A stretch of 64,000 bases of DNA from contig NC_089867.1 of assembly GCF_036373705.1 (NCBI RefSeq), positions 2,468,001-2,532,000 of the forward strand, given 5' to 3'. The notes below the pieces were generated by a model, which did not search any database, had not been told where the DNA came from, and worked only from the letters and a program-made list of their open reading frames with translations. Below, in pieces: positions 27,601-37,627 of this stretch. Both the position numbers and the translations under genes were made by a program. This DNA is from Amia ocellicauda (lineage: Eukaryota > Chordata > Actinopteri > Amiiformes > Amiidae). Each line of letters starts with the position of its first letter. The first letter of the stretch is position 1.

Positions 27601-28833
27601 CCCTGTTCTAGAGTTATGGTTCCAGTATGCTCTAATTGTTCATGTTACATCAACAAAACATGTGTTAAGTGTATTTTCTGACACACCTATGCAAACATCT
27701 GACTCATTAAATAATTTGTATGGCCGGTTTGAATGTACTGCATGATTTATATTGTGGTAATGTATTTTCCATTCGTCATCACTTTTACAAGAAAAATAGA
27801 AGAGCTTAAAAGAACAACTATGTTTTTCATCATTTTAAAACCACTGTGCTACCACTACTATTACTACTACTACTACTACTACTACTATTAACAACAACAA
27901 TATGCAATGCAAACAGCTATGATGTTTGAAATGGTATATTGGTCTATACCCTTGCAATTTAGATTATCATCACTTTAAATATTTACTTTGCAATACAAAC
28001 TACGAGCAAGTGCAAATGCATGTCAATTGTTTCCACACTTTTAATGCGGTGTGGACTTTAAATATTCCCTTACCGGAAGACTCAAGAATTCATTGAAATA
28101 GTGCGCCAGTAGGTCATCTCTAACTAAGTAATCCTCCTGTTAAGACAGCAGAAAATGTTTAGAAAGTTAAAGCACTACAAACTATTATTTGTTGCGTCAA
28201 ACAACTGTCTCCTAATGCAATTATTGTGTAATTAGTTTTTGTTTAGTCAACACAAGTTTGGCAAAAGACTAACATTTAAAAATTCCCAGGCTACCCAAGG
28301 AAACAGTACGCAAATCAGACGATTGCTACACATGGGCTACAGCTGTATATAGCTATTCTCCACCACATGCGTCCTTAATTGCAGTGCATCGAATGAGTAC
28401 TTTATTGGTACACCTGCTGTAAAATGTCTCGTTATTGTAGCCAAAAGACAATCATATATTTTGTATTTGTCGTCATAAAACGATAAACCTGTGTTAAGAA
28501 TAATTTTACATGTTTAGTATTTAATAATTTAATTGAAAAATAGATTTTAAAGGGGAGTGAACGAACCAAAACATGCAACAATAAATACTCACAAAATTGT
28601 TGTTGGATATATCCGGTGGCTCTGAAAAGTAAACAAAATACTTATGTTGTTACAAAATTAGTTCTGTTGTTACTAGTCAAGTATTTGGTAAATCAGTATT
28701 TTTTAAAACGATTATGCAAACTTTTTACGGTAGTAATCTATCCAGTTTTGTTATAGAAAAAAGGCATGGCATTTATAGGAGTATAGTAACAATTACGTAT
28801 TTCCTCACCCACAGTCAATTGCTTCACCAACAT
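6513..28833 (-). CDS. RGS22: RGS22, regulator of G-protein signalling 22 (complete, 25 coding exons)
   Basis: RGS22 is a large multi-RGS protein, mainly testis-expressed in mammals, reported to bind G-alpha subunits. Coding exons in transcript order: 28809-28833, 28593-28621, 28074-28136, 26894-27106, 26438-26523, 24002-24167, 23142-23307, 21667-22405, 21154-21315, 20516-20693, 17878-18008, 16958-17060, 16481-16603, 15390-15491, 14127-14321, 13488-13580, 12871-13037, 12173-12335, 11520-11678, 10974-11042, 9942-10103, 7958-8137, 7414-7572, 6936-7070, 6513-6689. All phases join; total 1,314 residues against about 1,264 in human. The start ATG (28831-28833) gives MLVKQLTV then [10 protein letters not shown], like the human start. 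RGS-like blocks lie near residues 470-600, 690-830, 880-1020 and 1050-1210; examples are [39 protein letters not shown] and [11 protein letters not shown]. Exon 8 (246 residues) is acidic and low-complexity. Some donors are weak (GTCTGC after 7958, GTCAGA after 17878). In exon 11 the true frame differs from the longest open frame. The last exon ends inside a transposon, and an alternative donor (CCAG/GTAGAT) upstream of the stop cannot be excluded. Confidence 0.93.
8290..8854 (+). mobile_element. Degenerate Tc1/mariner element with gutted transposase
   Basis: The open frame 8390-8884 starts MARGKDLSD, as Tc1 transposases do. It then jumps directly to the catalytic part ([31 protein letters not shown]). 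Most of the DNA-binding half is therefore deleted while the second Asp and the Glu of the DDE triad remain. The right end is lost where the next element begins at 8855. The left boundary is approximate. It lies in RGS22 intron 21, on the strand opposite to the gene. Confidence 0.75.
8855..9750 (+). mobile_element. Internally deleted Tc1/mariner element, copy A
   Basis: Termini are inverted: TACACTGATCAGCC at the left and GGCTGATAGGTGTA at the right, each with TA. The body starts a transposase at about 8998 ([12 protein letters not shown]) and keeps the DNA-binding half to WSDESR. It then fuses to the part starting [13 protein letters not shown], losing the middle of the catalytic domain. A stop also interrupts the frame after RLAHVV. 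Compared with the 1.22-kb relative at 41851-43071 about 325 bp are missing. The same junction occurs in the copy at 53386-54284. Confidence 0.85.
15002..15356. mobile_element. Short hAT-type non-autonomous element with 8-bp target duplication
   Basis: The element begins CAGTGTTTCTCAAAC and ends in the imperfect inverse GAAAACCACAG. It is flanked by CTCTAGAC (14994-15001) and CTCTATAC (15357-15364), an 8-bp target-site duplication with one mismatch. No coding capacity is seen in 355 bp. It lies in RGS22 intron 14, ending 25 bases from exon 14 (15390). Confidence 0.8.
18524..20050 (-). mobile_element. Tc1/mariner element, degenerate (about 1.5 kb)
   Basis: The termini TACAGCTCTGGAAAAAATTA (left) and GTGGTCTCTTATTTTTTTAG then GTGTA (right) are inverted, with TA at each end. 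On the minus strand the catalytic C-terminal part survives at 18898-19194, with [10 protein letters not shown] and [13 protein letters not shown]. The N-terminal half lies at higher coordinates and is broken by stops and frameshifts; a KRK-type start lies near 19760. It lies in RGS22 intron 10 in the same orientation as the gene. Confidence 0.85.
21618..21650. repeat. (TA)n microsatellite
   Basis: A run of about 15 TA units follows an A-run. It lies about 17 bases past the donor of the large RGS22 exon 8. Confidence 0.9.
25054..26279 (+). mobile_element. Nearly intact Tc1/mariner element (1.23 kb)
   Basis: The inverted termini are nearly perfect: TACACTCACCTAAAGGATTA at the left, and TAATCCTTTAGGTGAGTGTA at the right, with TA at each end. 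The body carries one long transposase frame (25204-26160) that is open almost to the end. It lies in RGS22 intron 5, on the opposite strand to the gene. High terminal identity and an almost complete frame suggest a young insertion relative to the other Tc1 copies here. Confidence 0.93.
25204..26160 (+). pseudogene. Tc1 transposase, one frameshift from full length
   Basis: The start [14 protein letters not shown] is followed by a helix-turn-helix half ([20 protein letters not shown]) and a second DNA-binding half. The DD34E catalytic domain follows: WSDESRFLL has the first Asp, [11 protein letters not shown] the second, and [11 protein letters not shown] the Glu. The frame runs 318 residues to a stop at 26158-26160. 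The expected C-terminal end ([14 protein letters not shown] to GGQTQY) is open in the next frame from about 26118 to 26245. An extra A in CATCAAACTGCAAG near 26117 explains the shift. Expected length is about 340 residues. All catalytic residues are present. Confidence 0.9.
27321..27605. mobile_element. Short hAT-type element with perfect 8-bp target duplication
   Basis: It begins CAGGGATTCCCAATG and ends TCTGGGAACCCCTG, an imperfect inverted terminal pair. The 8-bp duplication TTCTAGAG occurs at 27313-27320 and 27606-27613 with no mismatch. The 285-bp body has no coding capacity. It lies in RGS22 intron 3. Confidence 0.9.
27853..27900. repeat. (CTA)n microsatellite
   Basis: Imperfect trinucleotide run (CTA/TTA, then ACA) in RGS22 intron 3. 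Confidence 0.85.
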
Positions 28834-30029
28834 TTTCGGAATCAAAGCGGTGGTTTGATGTCACAATCCCTTCGTGCTTGGTGCACTCCTCGGGGTTAGA
28901 TCAAATAGATTGTCCTTTAAATGTGTCGCATAAGAGCCGTTTCGGGGGGTTGCTATGGAGCTGCGCACAATGCGGACCAGCGAGAACAAGCTTTCACACA
29001 GACGCTGCGCAAACACGTTGCTGAACCTGGGCACGACTGTACCAATCCGCACCAATGATTCCTGCACGTTTTTCACTTTGGGGTAATTGTTGATCAGTGT
29101 GCAAGACCTTTAGACACATGCATCAGCTGCAAAACAGTACAAGTTACAGCAGCAAAACAATAAGTGGAATGGTTGCTACCTCGTCACTGTCTAACCAGTG
29201 ATACACTTTACACAAAAAAACAAAATGGATGGAAATCTGAACTGAATATTACACGATACATGGAACACACTTTATACGAACTGATAATAGCCTGTGCTAT
29301 ATCGCAGTTGTCTAAATATTAAATATGTAAGGAGCCTGCTTTGTTTAGTGTACAGTGGTAATTTGTACTAACGATTTGACACTATCCAATTAGATATAAA
29401 GCTAGAATACTAAATAAATGCACTTCCATTTGAATTCCATTATTAAAAGTTCTAAAAGTTATCCCTGGCAGATACAGTACCAGCCTTGTATTATTTTATT
29501 ATTTATTAGGAGACGCCCTTATCCAGTAAAACATTAAATATTAAATTGAACAGCTTTAAGTAATTCAATAACCTATTCCAACAGGCACAAATACTCTAAT
29601 CAAATTCAGGCGAAGTAACAGTGCCCACTTCTACAAGATTTAGAACATTAACAAACAAAAAGAACGGTACTAAGGAAAATGTTTGACCAGTAGGCGGCAC
29701 TGTTTGCTCAGTCTGGACCTGAAAATAATCTCAAAAGCGGCTCACAAACTCCAACTTTAAAAGGCTTTCTCCCTAAATTCTTCTCTAAAACTTTATTATA
29801 GGCGAATGCCACTTTCAATAAACAAACAAGTGAAATTCCTTTGTTGAACTTACACAATTAAAATATAATTAGAAACATACATACATAAAGTTTATATAAA
29901 CCCCATCCACCATGAGCCTATATCAATCCACTTCTGAATGAAGGCCTCCCCAAGATTTTTCCACTTACTATAATCTACAGCTTCTTTTACTTCTCAGACC
30001 AGCAAAGTTTAGGATTTCATCTTCCCCAT
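28834..30029. other. RGS22 upstream region
   Basis: This holds the 5' flank and any 5' UTR of RGS22 and the far 3' flank of FBXO43. A minus-strand frame at 28861-29076 is open but upstream of the RGS22 start and out of context. A repeat-like motif AGACGCCCTTATCCAG lies at about 29512-29527, related to one at 46239. No TATA box was identified. Confidence 0.5.
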
Positions 30030-30640
30030 CTTTTAGGTGGTGTTCTTTTAGGTCTTGTTTAATCTCCTGGTATTCATTCAATAGCTCCAAAATGTCAATC
30101 TTTCCATGCTCCTTTTGTATAAATTTGTTGCATTAAGTGACCAGGTTTCACAGCCATAAATGAGCACTCATTGTATGCATTGATCAAGATTTCTAAAGGA
30201 GTATGTCAAGGAGACAATCTCAAACTGTGCACAGCAACTCTTGAAGTGTTCAAGACTTTGGACTGGGAAGAAAAAGGACTCGAGTTAAACCGCATATTTG
30301 AACAATTTATGCTTTGTCGATGACTGTCACATTTGCAAAATCACATGCAGCTTCAATTTCAAAGTCTAGAAGAGCGGACTTAAATGAACCAGAGTAAAAC
30401 ATAAGTAATGTTTAACAGTTTTGTTAAAGTAGATCACCGGATACACCGATAGGTCAAAAGTTACATATACTTTGGACAACAAATCAGCACACACCAAGAT
30501 ATTAGGGAAGAAATCTAAAGAGTAAAAATGCAATGGAGTGCATTTGGAAGAAACAGTAGATGGTTTAAAGGAAATCTACCTACTTATAAAATAAAGATGG
30601 AGAGAACTATTTTCTGAGCAATTTTGACATAACTCAAGGT
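30030..30640. mobile_element. RTE-type LINE relic with internal inversion
   Basis: From about 30185 to 30640 the plus strand gives broken reverse-transcriptase frames: SKGVCQGDN, TLEVFKTLDWEEKGLELN, VKSYIYFGQQIST and MQWSAFGR. These match the RT and thumb motifs of RTE-like LINEs. At 30030-30165 the complement reads VLIYGCETWSL, a motif that normally lies downstream of the first block. The downstream part is thus inverted relative to the rest, as in 5'-inverted insertions. Stops and frameshifts are many. It lies just beyond the FBXO43 3' UTR. Confidence 0.75.
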
Positions 30641-30653
30641 GATTAAAACCAAC

Positions 30654-30659
30654 TTTATT
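30654..30659 (-). terminator. Candidate FBXO43 poly(A) signal
   Basis: AATAAA on the minus strand lies about 270 bases after the FBXO43 stop. It sits at the edge of the LINE relic. The assignment is inferred from position. Confidence 0.4.
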
Positions 30660-30929
30660 AAAAGAAGCTGTAAAAGAATCAACTGTACAGTCATTAAATA
30701 AAAGCTATATACAAAAAACACCAATGTTAGGTTTACAGTTTTATACAGTACATCAAACTATGTACAAAAGAAAGTATTGTTAAGTAGCAAATTTGAAAAC
30801 CATTATTGTGAGGTTCTAGTGCATATTAGAAATGTTTAGAAATCCATAATTACAAGACATGTTACAAAATAAAATAAAAGGTTAAATCTTTGGGTCAAGT
30901 TTCTTTATAAGAGTCCTACTGTTATAGAT

Positions 30930-33900
30930 TTACAATCTTTTTAAGTTGCGCTTGCTCTGGGCACTTCCTGGCAGAACCTCCTTTTTGGGTCGACGTTTTC
31001 CAGACCGGCTCCCACACTCTTTGGACCCATGGAATGCACACAAGCACTCCATACAAAAGTCAAAGGCACAATCTTCCCGACTGCATACGCCTTGCTTCTT
31101 GACAGGGTGACATTTGGCAGGACTCTGGCACCTTGGACATGGTCTTAGAGACTCATCGTTGAAGAGCGTTTTGGCAACCTGCAAAGTAAGAGTGAACACA
31201 TAAAGTAGTAGTTGGTGTCCTTTGAAAAGAGACTTTGATCATAACCAATTTCTATATTGCAAACATTTGACTAATAAGATTAAAAACTTATTGTAAAAGT
31301 GTTTAATGTACAAGTCTTGACAGAACGCTGTATACCTGAAACAAGGCAATTCAAACCTTCTTAAATCAGTATTAATTCAGACTTGTCTTCCCTTAATAAT
31401 TTAGTTTAGAATTAATTCAGTGATCCACAGCAAACAGAACAGAACAGCTTTCAAACAAATTAAGCATATTTGCTTACATAAAATGCCTTGCAAAAGTATT
31501 CAGACCCTCAGTTTTCACATTGTTGCTTTACAGCTCACAGTCATGACACTAATTCATAATCCACACATTCAAAGCAAAAAGTCATCACTGGATAATTACT
31601 CAAAACCTTTGGTGCAGCAAACCTAAAATGCAGGCCCATCTGTCCATGCCCATACATACATGCCCATATTGCCAAATCTGACCAATTTGATCAATTTTGA
31701 TCAAACAACTGTTTGTACCAACAACTGTTGGTACATAAATGAAGATACACGTTTGGTATGTTTGTCGATTTTAGGGTACTGTGCCTTTTTGGTCCTTGTT
31801 GGATTTTTGAAAAATGAAGTTTAATATAACACTCACCTTTAAAAAATCATCTTGTTTACTAGAACGCACACTCTTGCGCCCAGCTTGTGTGAAAGGCCAG
31901 CTATTGGATCCTGGAGTAATGGGGGTCTTAGCTTGTGCTTGTACAGACTTCAGAGCAGACCGACTTTGGAGATTTAACCTCGTTTCTGCATCCAGAACAT
32001 GGGCCACACTCCCTTGCTAAAATTGCAGGGAAAAATAATTTTAGAAAGAAAGGCCCCGTTTGCCTTAAGAGAAGAACCTTAAAAGATAATTGAAAATGAC
32101 ATTTGCTGATTTTCTGTTTCTGTATAAAGCATGCATTTCCTAAAACATGTGAGTGTTGATGGGGGGGATGGTAGTTAGGTTGTGGTTTGGGTTACCTTTG
32201 TGGGATCTAAAGTGTAACAGATTGCTTCATAAACACAAATAAAATATTAAGTATGTTATATATAATAAAAACCAGGATGGCGAATGTATTGTGGAGGGAG
32301 CCTGAATTACCCTTATTAAATGAAAATCAAATATCATACCTCAGCTATTTTCAGATCCTTCAAGTACAACTGTCGTCTTCTCTGTATTATTTTGTTTTGA
32401 AAAATAATTGTATCCCAAACATCAGAAACCTGGCCAAATCTGTTTAAAAAATACATACATACATACATACATAAATAAATAAATAAAATGCAGTGGTTGT
32501 CACATGAGCAGCTCAAATACATAGAGTATATATAAATGTAGAGCATTATTAATGGATTATACTTTAAATATTGGCCTAGGTTAATATTTCAGATTTGACT
32601 AACTGGTAAAATATTTGAATACATTACATTAGTACACACATGTGCAATACTTTAACAATGCCCATTAAAACTACATATCTTTATAGGATTTTAAAGGCAA
32701 TGGAAAGTTGCATTTTAACCCATGAAGTGGCAGTCACATACCTGTATATATCTTCTGAAGAGAGCAAATGTAATATTATTGCTAAAACATGCCTCAGGTT
32801 CCTACGGTTGAGTTCTGCAAGGATGTCAAGTTTTTTCAACCCCATTTTCCTTCCTATCAGTCCATCCAAAGGCATTGTAGTCCGAAATGGCTCAGACCCT
32901 TCAGAAATCCCCAACAAGTCCTCCAAGCTGATTTGCTCAGGCAACTTTCTCGCACTCCTTTGGCACATTGCATGAACAGCCTGTAAAGCAGGCGTTCTTG
33001 AAAAATCCTCAAGGTTTAAAATTCCCTCATCATTTTGGGTTTCATTTAAAAACAGTTCATCATCTTCAGAGATAAAAGTTTGGCATTTAAAATTTAATTT
33101 TATATCTTCAGTGGAAGATCCAACAACATTGGCCTCTTCCTCAGACTGCGAACCCCCCTCTCTAAGTGTGGAGAGCCTGCGGAGCCTCTCTAGTCTGGAT
33201 TTTCTTTTCACATCCAAAACTTTGGAGGTTTCCTTTCTTCTGACTGGCTGGACCATCTCCTGAAATGAACCATCATGGTCAACAAATGAATCATTTGATT
33301 TATCCAAACCTATAGAGTTGAATCCGCTATCTTCAGTTGTTGAGGTGTCCAATTTTATAATTGGCGTCAATGATGGAGTGCTCAAGACTGACACATTTTC
33401 ACAAACTTTTGTAGCAAAGCTGCTTACAGGAGTTTGAAAGTTCTCCTTCATAGATTCAGAAAGCTTACAGTGACGTGGAGTCTCAAGTGTCTCTGAAGCA
33501 AGATGCTCATCAGAGAAACAAGAAATGATGCTTTCATCAAGGTCTCCTTGTGTTCCAAGCAGCTCTTTGATGGAGCATTCAGGTGGTTGGATGCTTGTTT
33601 TCTTTTCATCCTCCAGTGTTGAAGTTCTCATCTGGGAGAACATCAGACGTCTTTTCCTGCATGAAGAAGCCAGTTCTTCAGCTTTCAAAGTGCTAGTAGC
33701 TAAAGCTTCAAAACATTTATTGTCTGGAGAATCATAGCCTTCACTAGAATAATCCTCTTCAAAACTGGGCATACCTGAAGATATCAAGTCCTTCTCAGAT
33801 GTTCTTGTATAACCTATGCTGCCACCTGTGGCAGCTTTACACAAAAGCAGACGCCTTCGTAATGAAGCATCTTTTTTGGATACTCTAGGGGTTTCACAAA

Positions 33901-34252
33901 AACTAGAAGAAATAATGTTTTCTTTCTTGTGCTCTTTTTCTGAACATCTGTCTGAATCCTTCAGTCTGTCTTTTTCGGATGTGATGGATGACAAACTTGA
34001 GAATTTCTGCCTCAAATTTTCAATTAACACCTGAGGGGAATTGTGTTCCGAGGTAGGTTTGTGCACGCCATCTTTGGCTTCAGCCATCTCCAGCTTTGAG
34101 GTGTCCAGCGATTCATTGTATCCACTGTCCTGAGAAGATCCTGAATGTCTGTGCTTTAAGCCCGGAAAGAGAATCTTTGAGCTGAAACCCTGATCCATTC
34201 CTCTCCCAGGACCTGTTGTGACCAGGCAGATTGCAAACCAACTCAAATTCCA
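30930..34252 (-). CDS. FBXO43: FBXO43 (Emi2/Erp1), APC/C inhibitor of meiosis (complete, 4 coding exons)
   Basis: FBXO43 holds eggs at metaphase II by inhibiting the anaphase-promoting complex. Coding exons: 32742-34252 (ATG at 34196-34198), 32340-32439, 31837-32016, 30930-31178; phases join and give 661 residues, close to the usual 650-710. Residues 24-30 read DSGYNES, a beta-TrCP type phosphodegron. A D-box-like RTPAL lies near residue 401. The F-box-like part spans the first intron (LLSSEDIYR joined to [12 protein letters not shown]). The last exon holds the cysteine-rich zinc-binding region ([30 protein letters not shown]) and ends NLKRL with the C-terminal Arg-Leu tail that docks on APC/C. 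The start was chosen because the frame upstream runs into a T-rich acceptor (TTTTGCAG at 34253-34260), so this exon also carries some 5' UTR. A noncoding first exon must lie upstream, probably near 35.2-35.4 kb. A partial copy of its last exon lies at 43410-44130. Confidence 0.95.
31475..31650. mobile_element. Tc1 end fragment in FBXO43 intron
   Basis: TGCCTTGCAAAAGTATTCAG followed by a CCCTCAGTTTTCACATTGTTGC-like stretch matches the terminal region of the Tc1 family at 48041 and 54320. Only an end remains. The duplicated segment at 43925-44130 carries the same relic, so it predates that duplication. Confidence 0.75.
32450..32487. repeat. (CATA)n/(AATA)n microsatellite
   Basis: Tetranucleotide run in the first coding intron of FBXO43, a few bases upstream (in transcript sense) of exon 32340-32439. 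Confidence 0.85.
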
Positions 34253-35937
34253 CTGCAAAAAAAAAAAAAAAAAAGATATGCAATAACTGTAAGCTTTAAG
34301 ACATGTTACAATTTCAAAATAATGGTTTGATGTAGATTAAACTACTTTTTGTGAACAACATGCAAGTCTAAAACTATTGCAAATATTAAACACGCATACA
34401 TAATTATACACATTTTAAACAAATTGGTTGAATCTGTATTTTTGAAAGGTAGTGTACACACATCCAAATAAGCTTGGTCCAGGTGCTGAGTAGAATGAGA
34501 AATTTGAAAGTTGAAAAGATGGGAGCATTTATTCCAATGTGAGGGTATCTTTTTAACTTTCACATCTGTATTATTAACAGGATCAACTGCACAAAGATGA
34601 TTAAAACTTGTCTTACAATAGACATGCAGCCTACAATATTTAAACACCTCAATACAGAGACCTGTAATCTAAAGTCTAAAATACAAGGAGAAGTCACATT
34701 TCTGGAAAAGTGTCCTTTGCACAATAGTTTACTTAAAGAAATGATCAAACGGTCATTATCTTGTTGGTAGAAAATGTAGTACGTGACAATGTACTTGAAT
34801 TAAATACCAAGTTATTAGTCGAGACTACAATTTCCATACTTTTGAATTAACTCGAAAGCATTAGGTTTAACTCATCTCCACAGCATATATTTAATTAAGC
34901 TTTAAATATTGTTTATGTAGAGAAATCGTTTAATCTTCAAGCTTTAAGGTTTAGCTGCAGTCATGTCCGATGCGGTCGCAAACCTATTGGATACCCAGCA
35001 ATACACTTGCAAATAAATAATAATCTTAAATATATATAGGTTTATAAAGCAAATACAGTTGGCTTCATCTGCTGAATATTGTACTACATGGTATTTCTGT
35101 ATACATTATCTGCTACTTGTGATTACGTTTATTTAGCTAACCACAATGTGAGATGTTGTAGAAGAACAGTCAACTAAATAATAACCAATAAACATACTTA
35201 AGCTTAATATTTATCTACATTGACAATTAAAATTATAAGAATTTCCCTACCTAATATACCATAAAGGAGAGAGCGGAGTCAGTCTTTGGCTGAACCCTTT
35301 CGCGTGGTTTTGAATGCAAGATTAAACGGAATACATGTTAAAACTATAAAAAGCGTGGTGCTCCGTGTGTTGAGGTGCAGATGTTGGAGGTTATATGCAG
35401 AGCTGGGTTTTCAGATTCAGCCTGCAAACGGGCAATAGCAAGCTCGCACGGGGCTGCCGTTGCTGTGGATATTGTGGATGTGGCTTCAGGTAAACCTTCC
35501 CTGGTGTACGTTTGAATTTTGCGCCCATAGAAACACAGGGAGTTTTATTCGCCCGCACAAACAAGACGAAAAGACCGCCTTGCCGAGAGCCCTCCTCCTG
35601 CTCCTCCAGCTGCCGTCAACGCTGGCTTCCCCTGACTTTTGCAAACTGCACTGTGAATGGCTACAGACAGCATGGAAACCAAGGCATTTAAATCCCTAGT
35701 GTTAAAGCGCAAACGTTGTTTATCAAATACCGAACACAAGCCAGCCGAGCCCGCCATGATGTTCAATACATGCATACACACATTATATATAATTAAATGA
35801 AAGCACTAGCTGAACAATTTTGTTTGCAGGCTGAAGTTAATTCCCGTTTGTCTTATTTTGTCGCAGACTTGATTAAAGTAGCAGCACAAGGCGGCTGCTT
35901 ACTGAACAATGACGCAGTTTGGCTATTTGATATCGGG

Positions 35938-35965
35938 ACATACATACATACATACATACATACAT
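35938..35965. repeat. (CATA)n microsatellite
   Basis: Six to seven ACATAC units in the FBXO43-POLR2K interval. Confidence 0.9.
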
Positions 35966-35994
35966 GTCAATTGAATGCTGGAGAATTAAAGCCA

Positions 35995-36048
35995 CCACTA
36001 ATTAATCTTAAAACTGGGTATACCTGAAGATATCAGATCCTTCTCATC
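35995..36048 (+). repeat. Short duplicated fragment of FBXO43 exon sequence
   Basis: The core AAAACTGGGTATACCTGAAG and following TATCAGATCCTTCTCA match 33761-33798 inside the FBXO43 large exon with about three mismatches in 39 bases, in the same orientation. Weaker similarity extends leftward (CACTA, AAT, CTT blocks). The copy is too short to code and is noncoding in this place. Confidence 0.7.
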
Positions 36049-36864
36049 ACATTTAACTTAAGCGGTGTAGCATCAGCATCACGTTTGGTAAACAAACAAA
36101 CAAAAAAAAGGCTGAAGGATTTACACTAAGTTAAAGAAAACCGACTGTCATAGGTGGGTACAACTAAAACCACGCCTCTCCTGTTTTTGTCTGGGAAAAC
36201 ACAGCTACAATGTCTTAATTGAATTTAAACTGTCACGACGAAGCGAATACTTTTTCTAAACGACTTATTCCATTTGGCTGTAATCTTCCAATGAATCCCG
36301 TTTTCGGTTTACTTTACATTAAATGCCATTATGACACATCTGCCCGTTGCATAGGCCTATATAATAGTTAACTAAAATGACAAAAAAAAAAGTTTACTTA
36401 CAGAGGCTTGTAAGAAAAATGTCAGTGGGATGAAAAAACAGTGCGCTAGTATAAAACCTACTCCATCTTAATTAAAAACACAGCGGAACTCCCCCCTGGT
36501 GAAGCGAAACATATGCACGTTCAAATTTCGTTACTTAATCTGTGATTGGTCAACATAAAACCTGTGGCTGAACCTTTACCGTAGTACTTAACGTATGTGG
36601 GCCTGCAATCGATTACCGTATTTTTCAAAAAGAGGAACCATTAACTATCATTATTATTATTTATTTATTAGCAGACTTACAAAATATAAGCGCAATACAA
36701 AGTGACATTGGTAAAAATTCAGTCAATGCTTATAATACTGGATTACAAAATATTGTTAAAAACGCAAATATTGTTACTCAGCCTATTTTAAAATACCCTT
36801 TATGTCTCTCGAATTTATAAAATCTGAAAGCTAATTCTCGACTATTATATTTCATATTAACAAA

Positions 36865-36975
<111 letters not shown>

Positions 36976-37627
36976 CGTTTATTCAAGGATAACAGAGGTC
37001 GCGGTCGTGTACCGCAGATTTCCTCAGTTTTGTACAGATCTGCAGAATTCCACTGATCCCATAGGTGGAGCAGCGCAGAACTGCGCAGGACTGCGGAAAT
37101 CTGCGCTACACAAACGCAACAAGAGTTTTCAAGTTCCTAATATCTAGCCAATTGGCAGAGAGTTTATTGTGGACCAATCCGTGCTTCCATTGTACTGCAC
37201 GCAAGCAACAGACTGCGCCTGCGCTTTACATTTCTTGGTCTGAACACGGGGAGCTGTGGTGAGTGTACTGTAATAATATATAATACAAATTAAATAGATA
37301 ATAATAGTTATGCGTCCGTTCCAAAGATATAGCTTTTTATATATTTTAAAGTTTTTTTTCTTTCAATTGAGTTAGATTATAGGCATCACCTGTTTCCTTT
37401 TACTATTGTTCAAGGCGTGTATTTTGTATTTATTAAAATGCTTTAAACACGTTGCCAAACATTTTACAATAAAGTTAATACTCGTTATAAGTGAGGACAG
37501 AATTAGAAACTGTCAACACATGCCTTTAGTGTATGAATGTTTTACTATGGATTATGTTCGTGTATGCATTTTACGTGAAATGTTGGCCTTTGTGACATAT
37601 TGTTAATAGTGTTTTCCTTCGTTTTAG

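Noticed and set aside
28861..29076. 71-residue minus-strand frame as an upstream RGS22 start
   Set aside because: The ATG at 28831-28833 gives the conserved N-terminus; this frame is separated by stops.
32334..32546. 70-residue frame as a separate gene
   Set aside because: Only the part from FGQVSDVWD is coding and belongs to FBXO43 exon 32340-32439; the rest is intron microsatellite.
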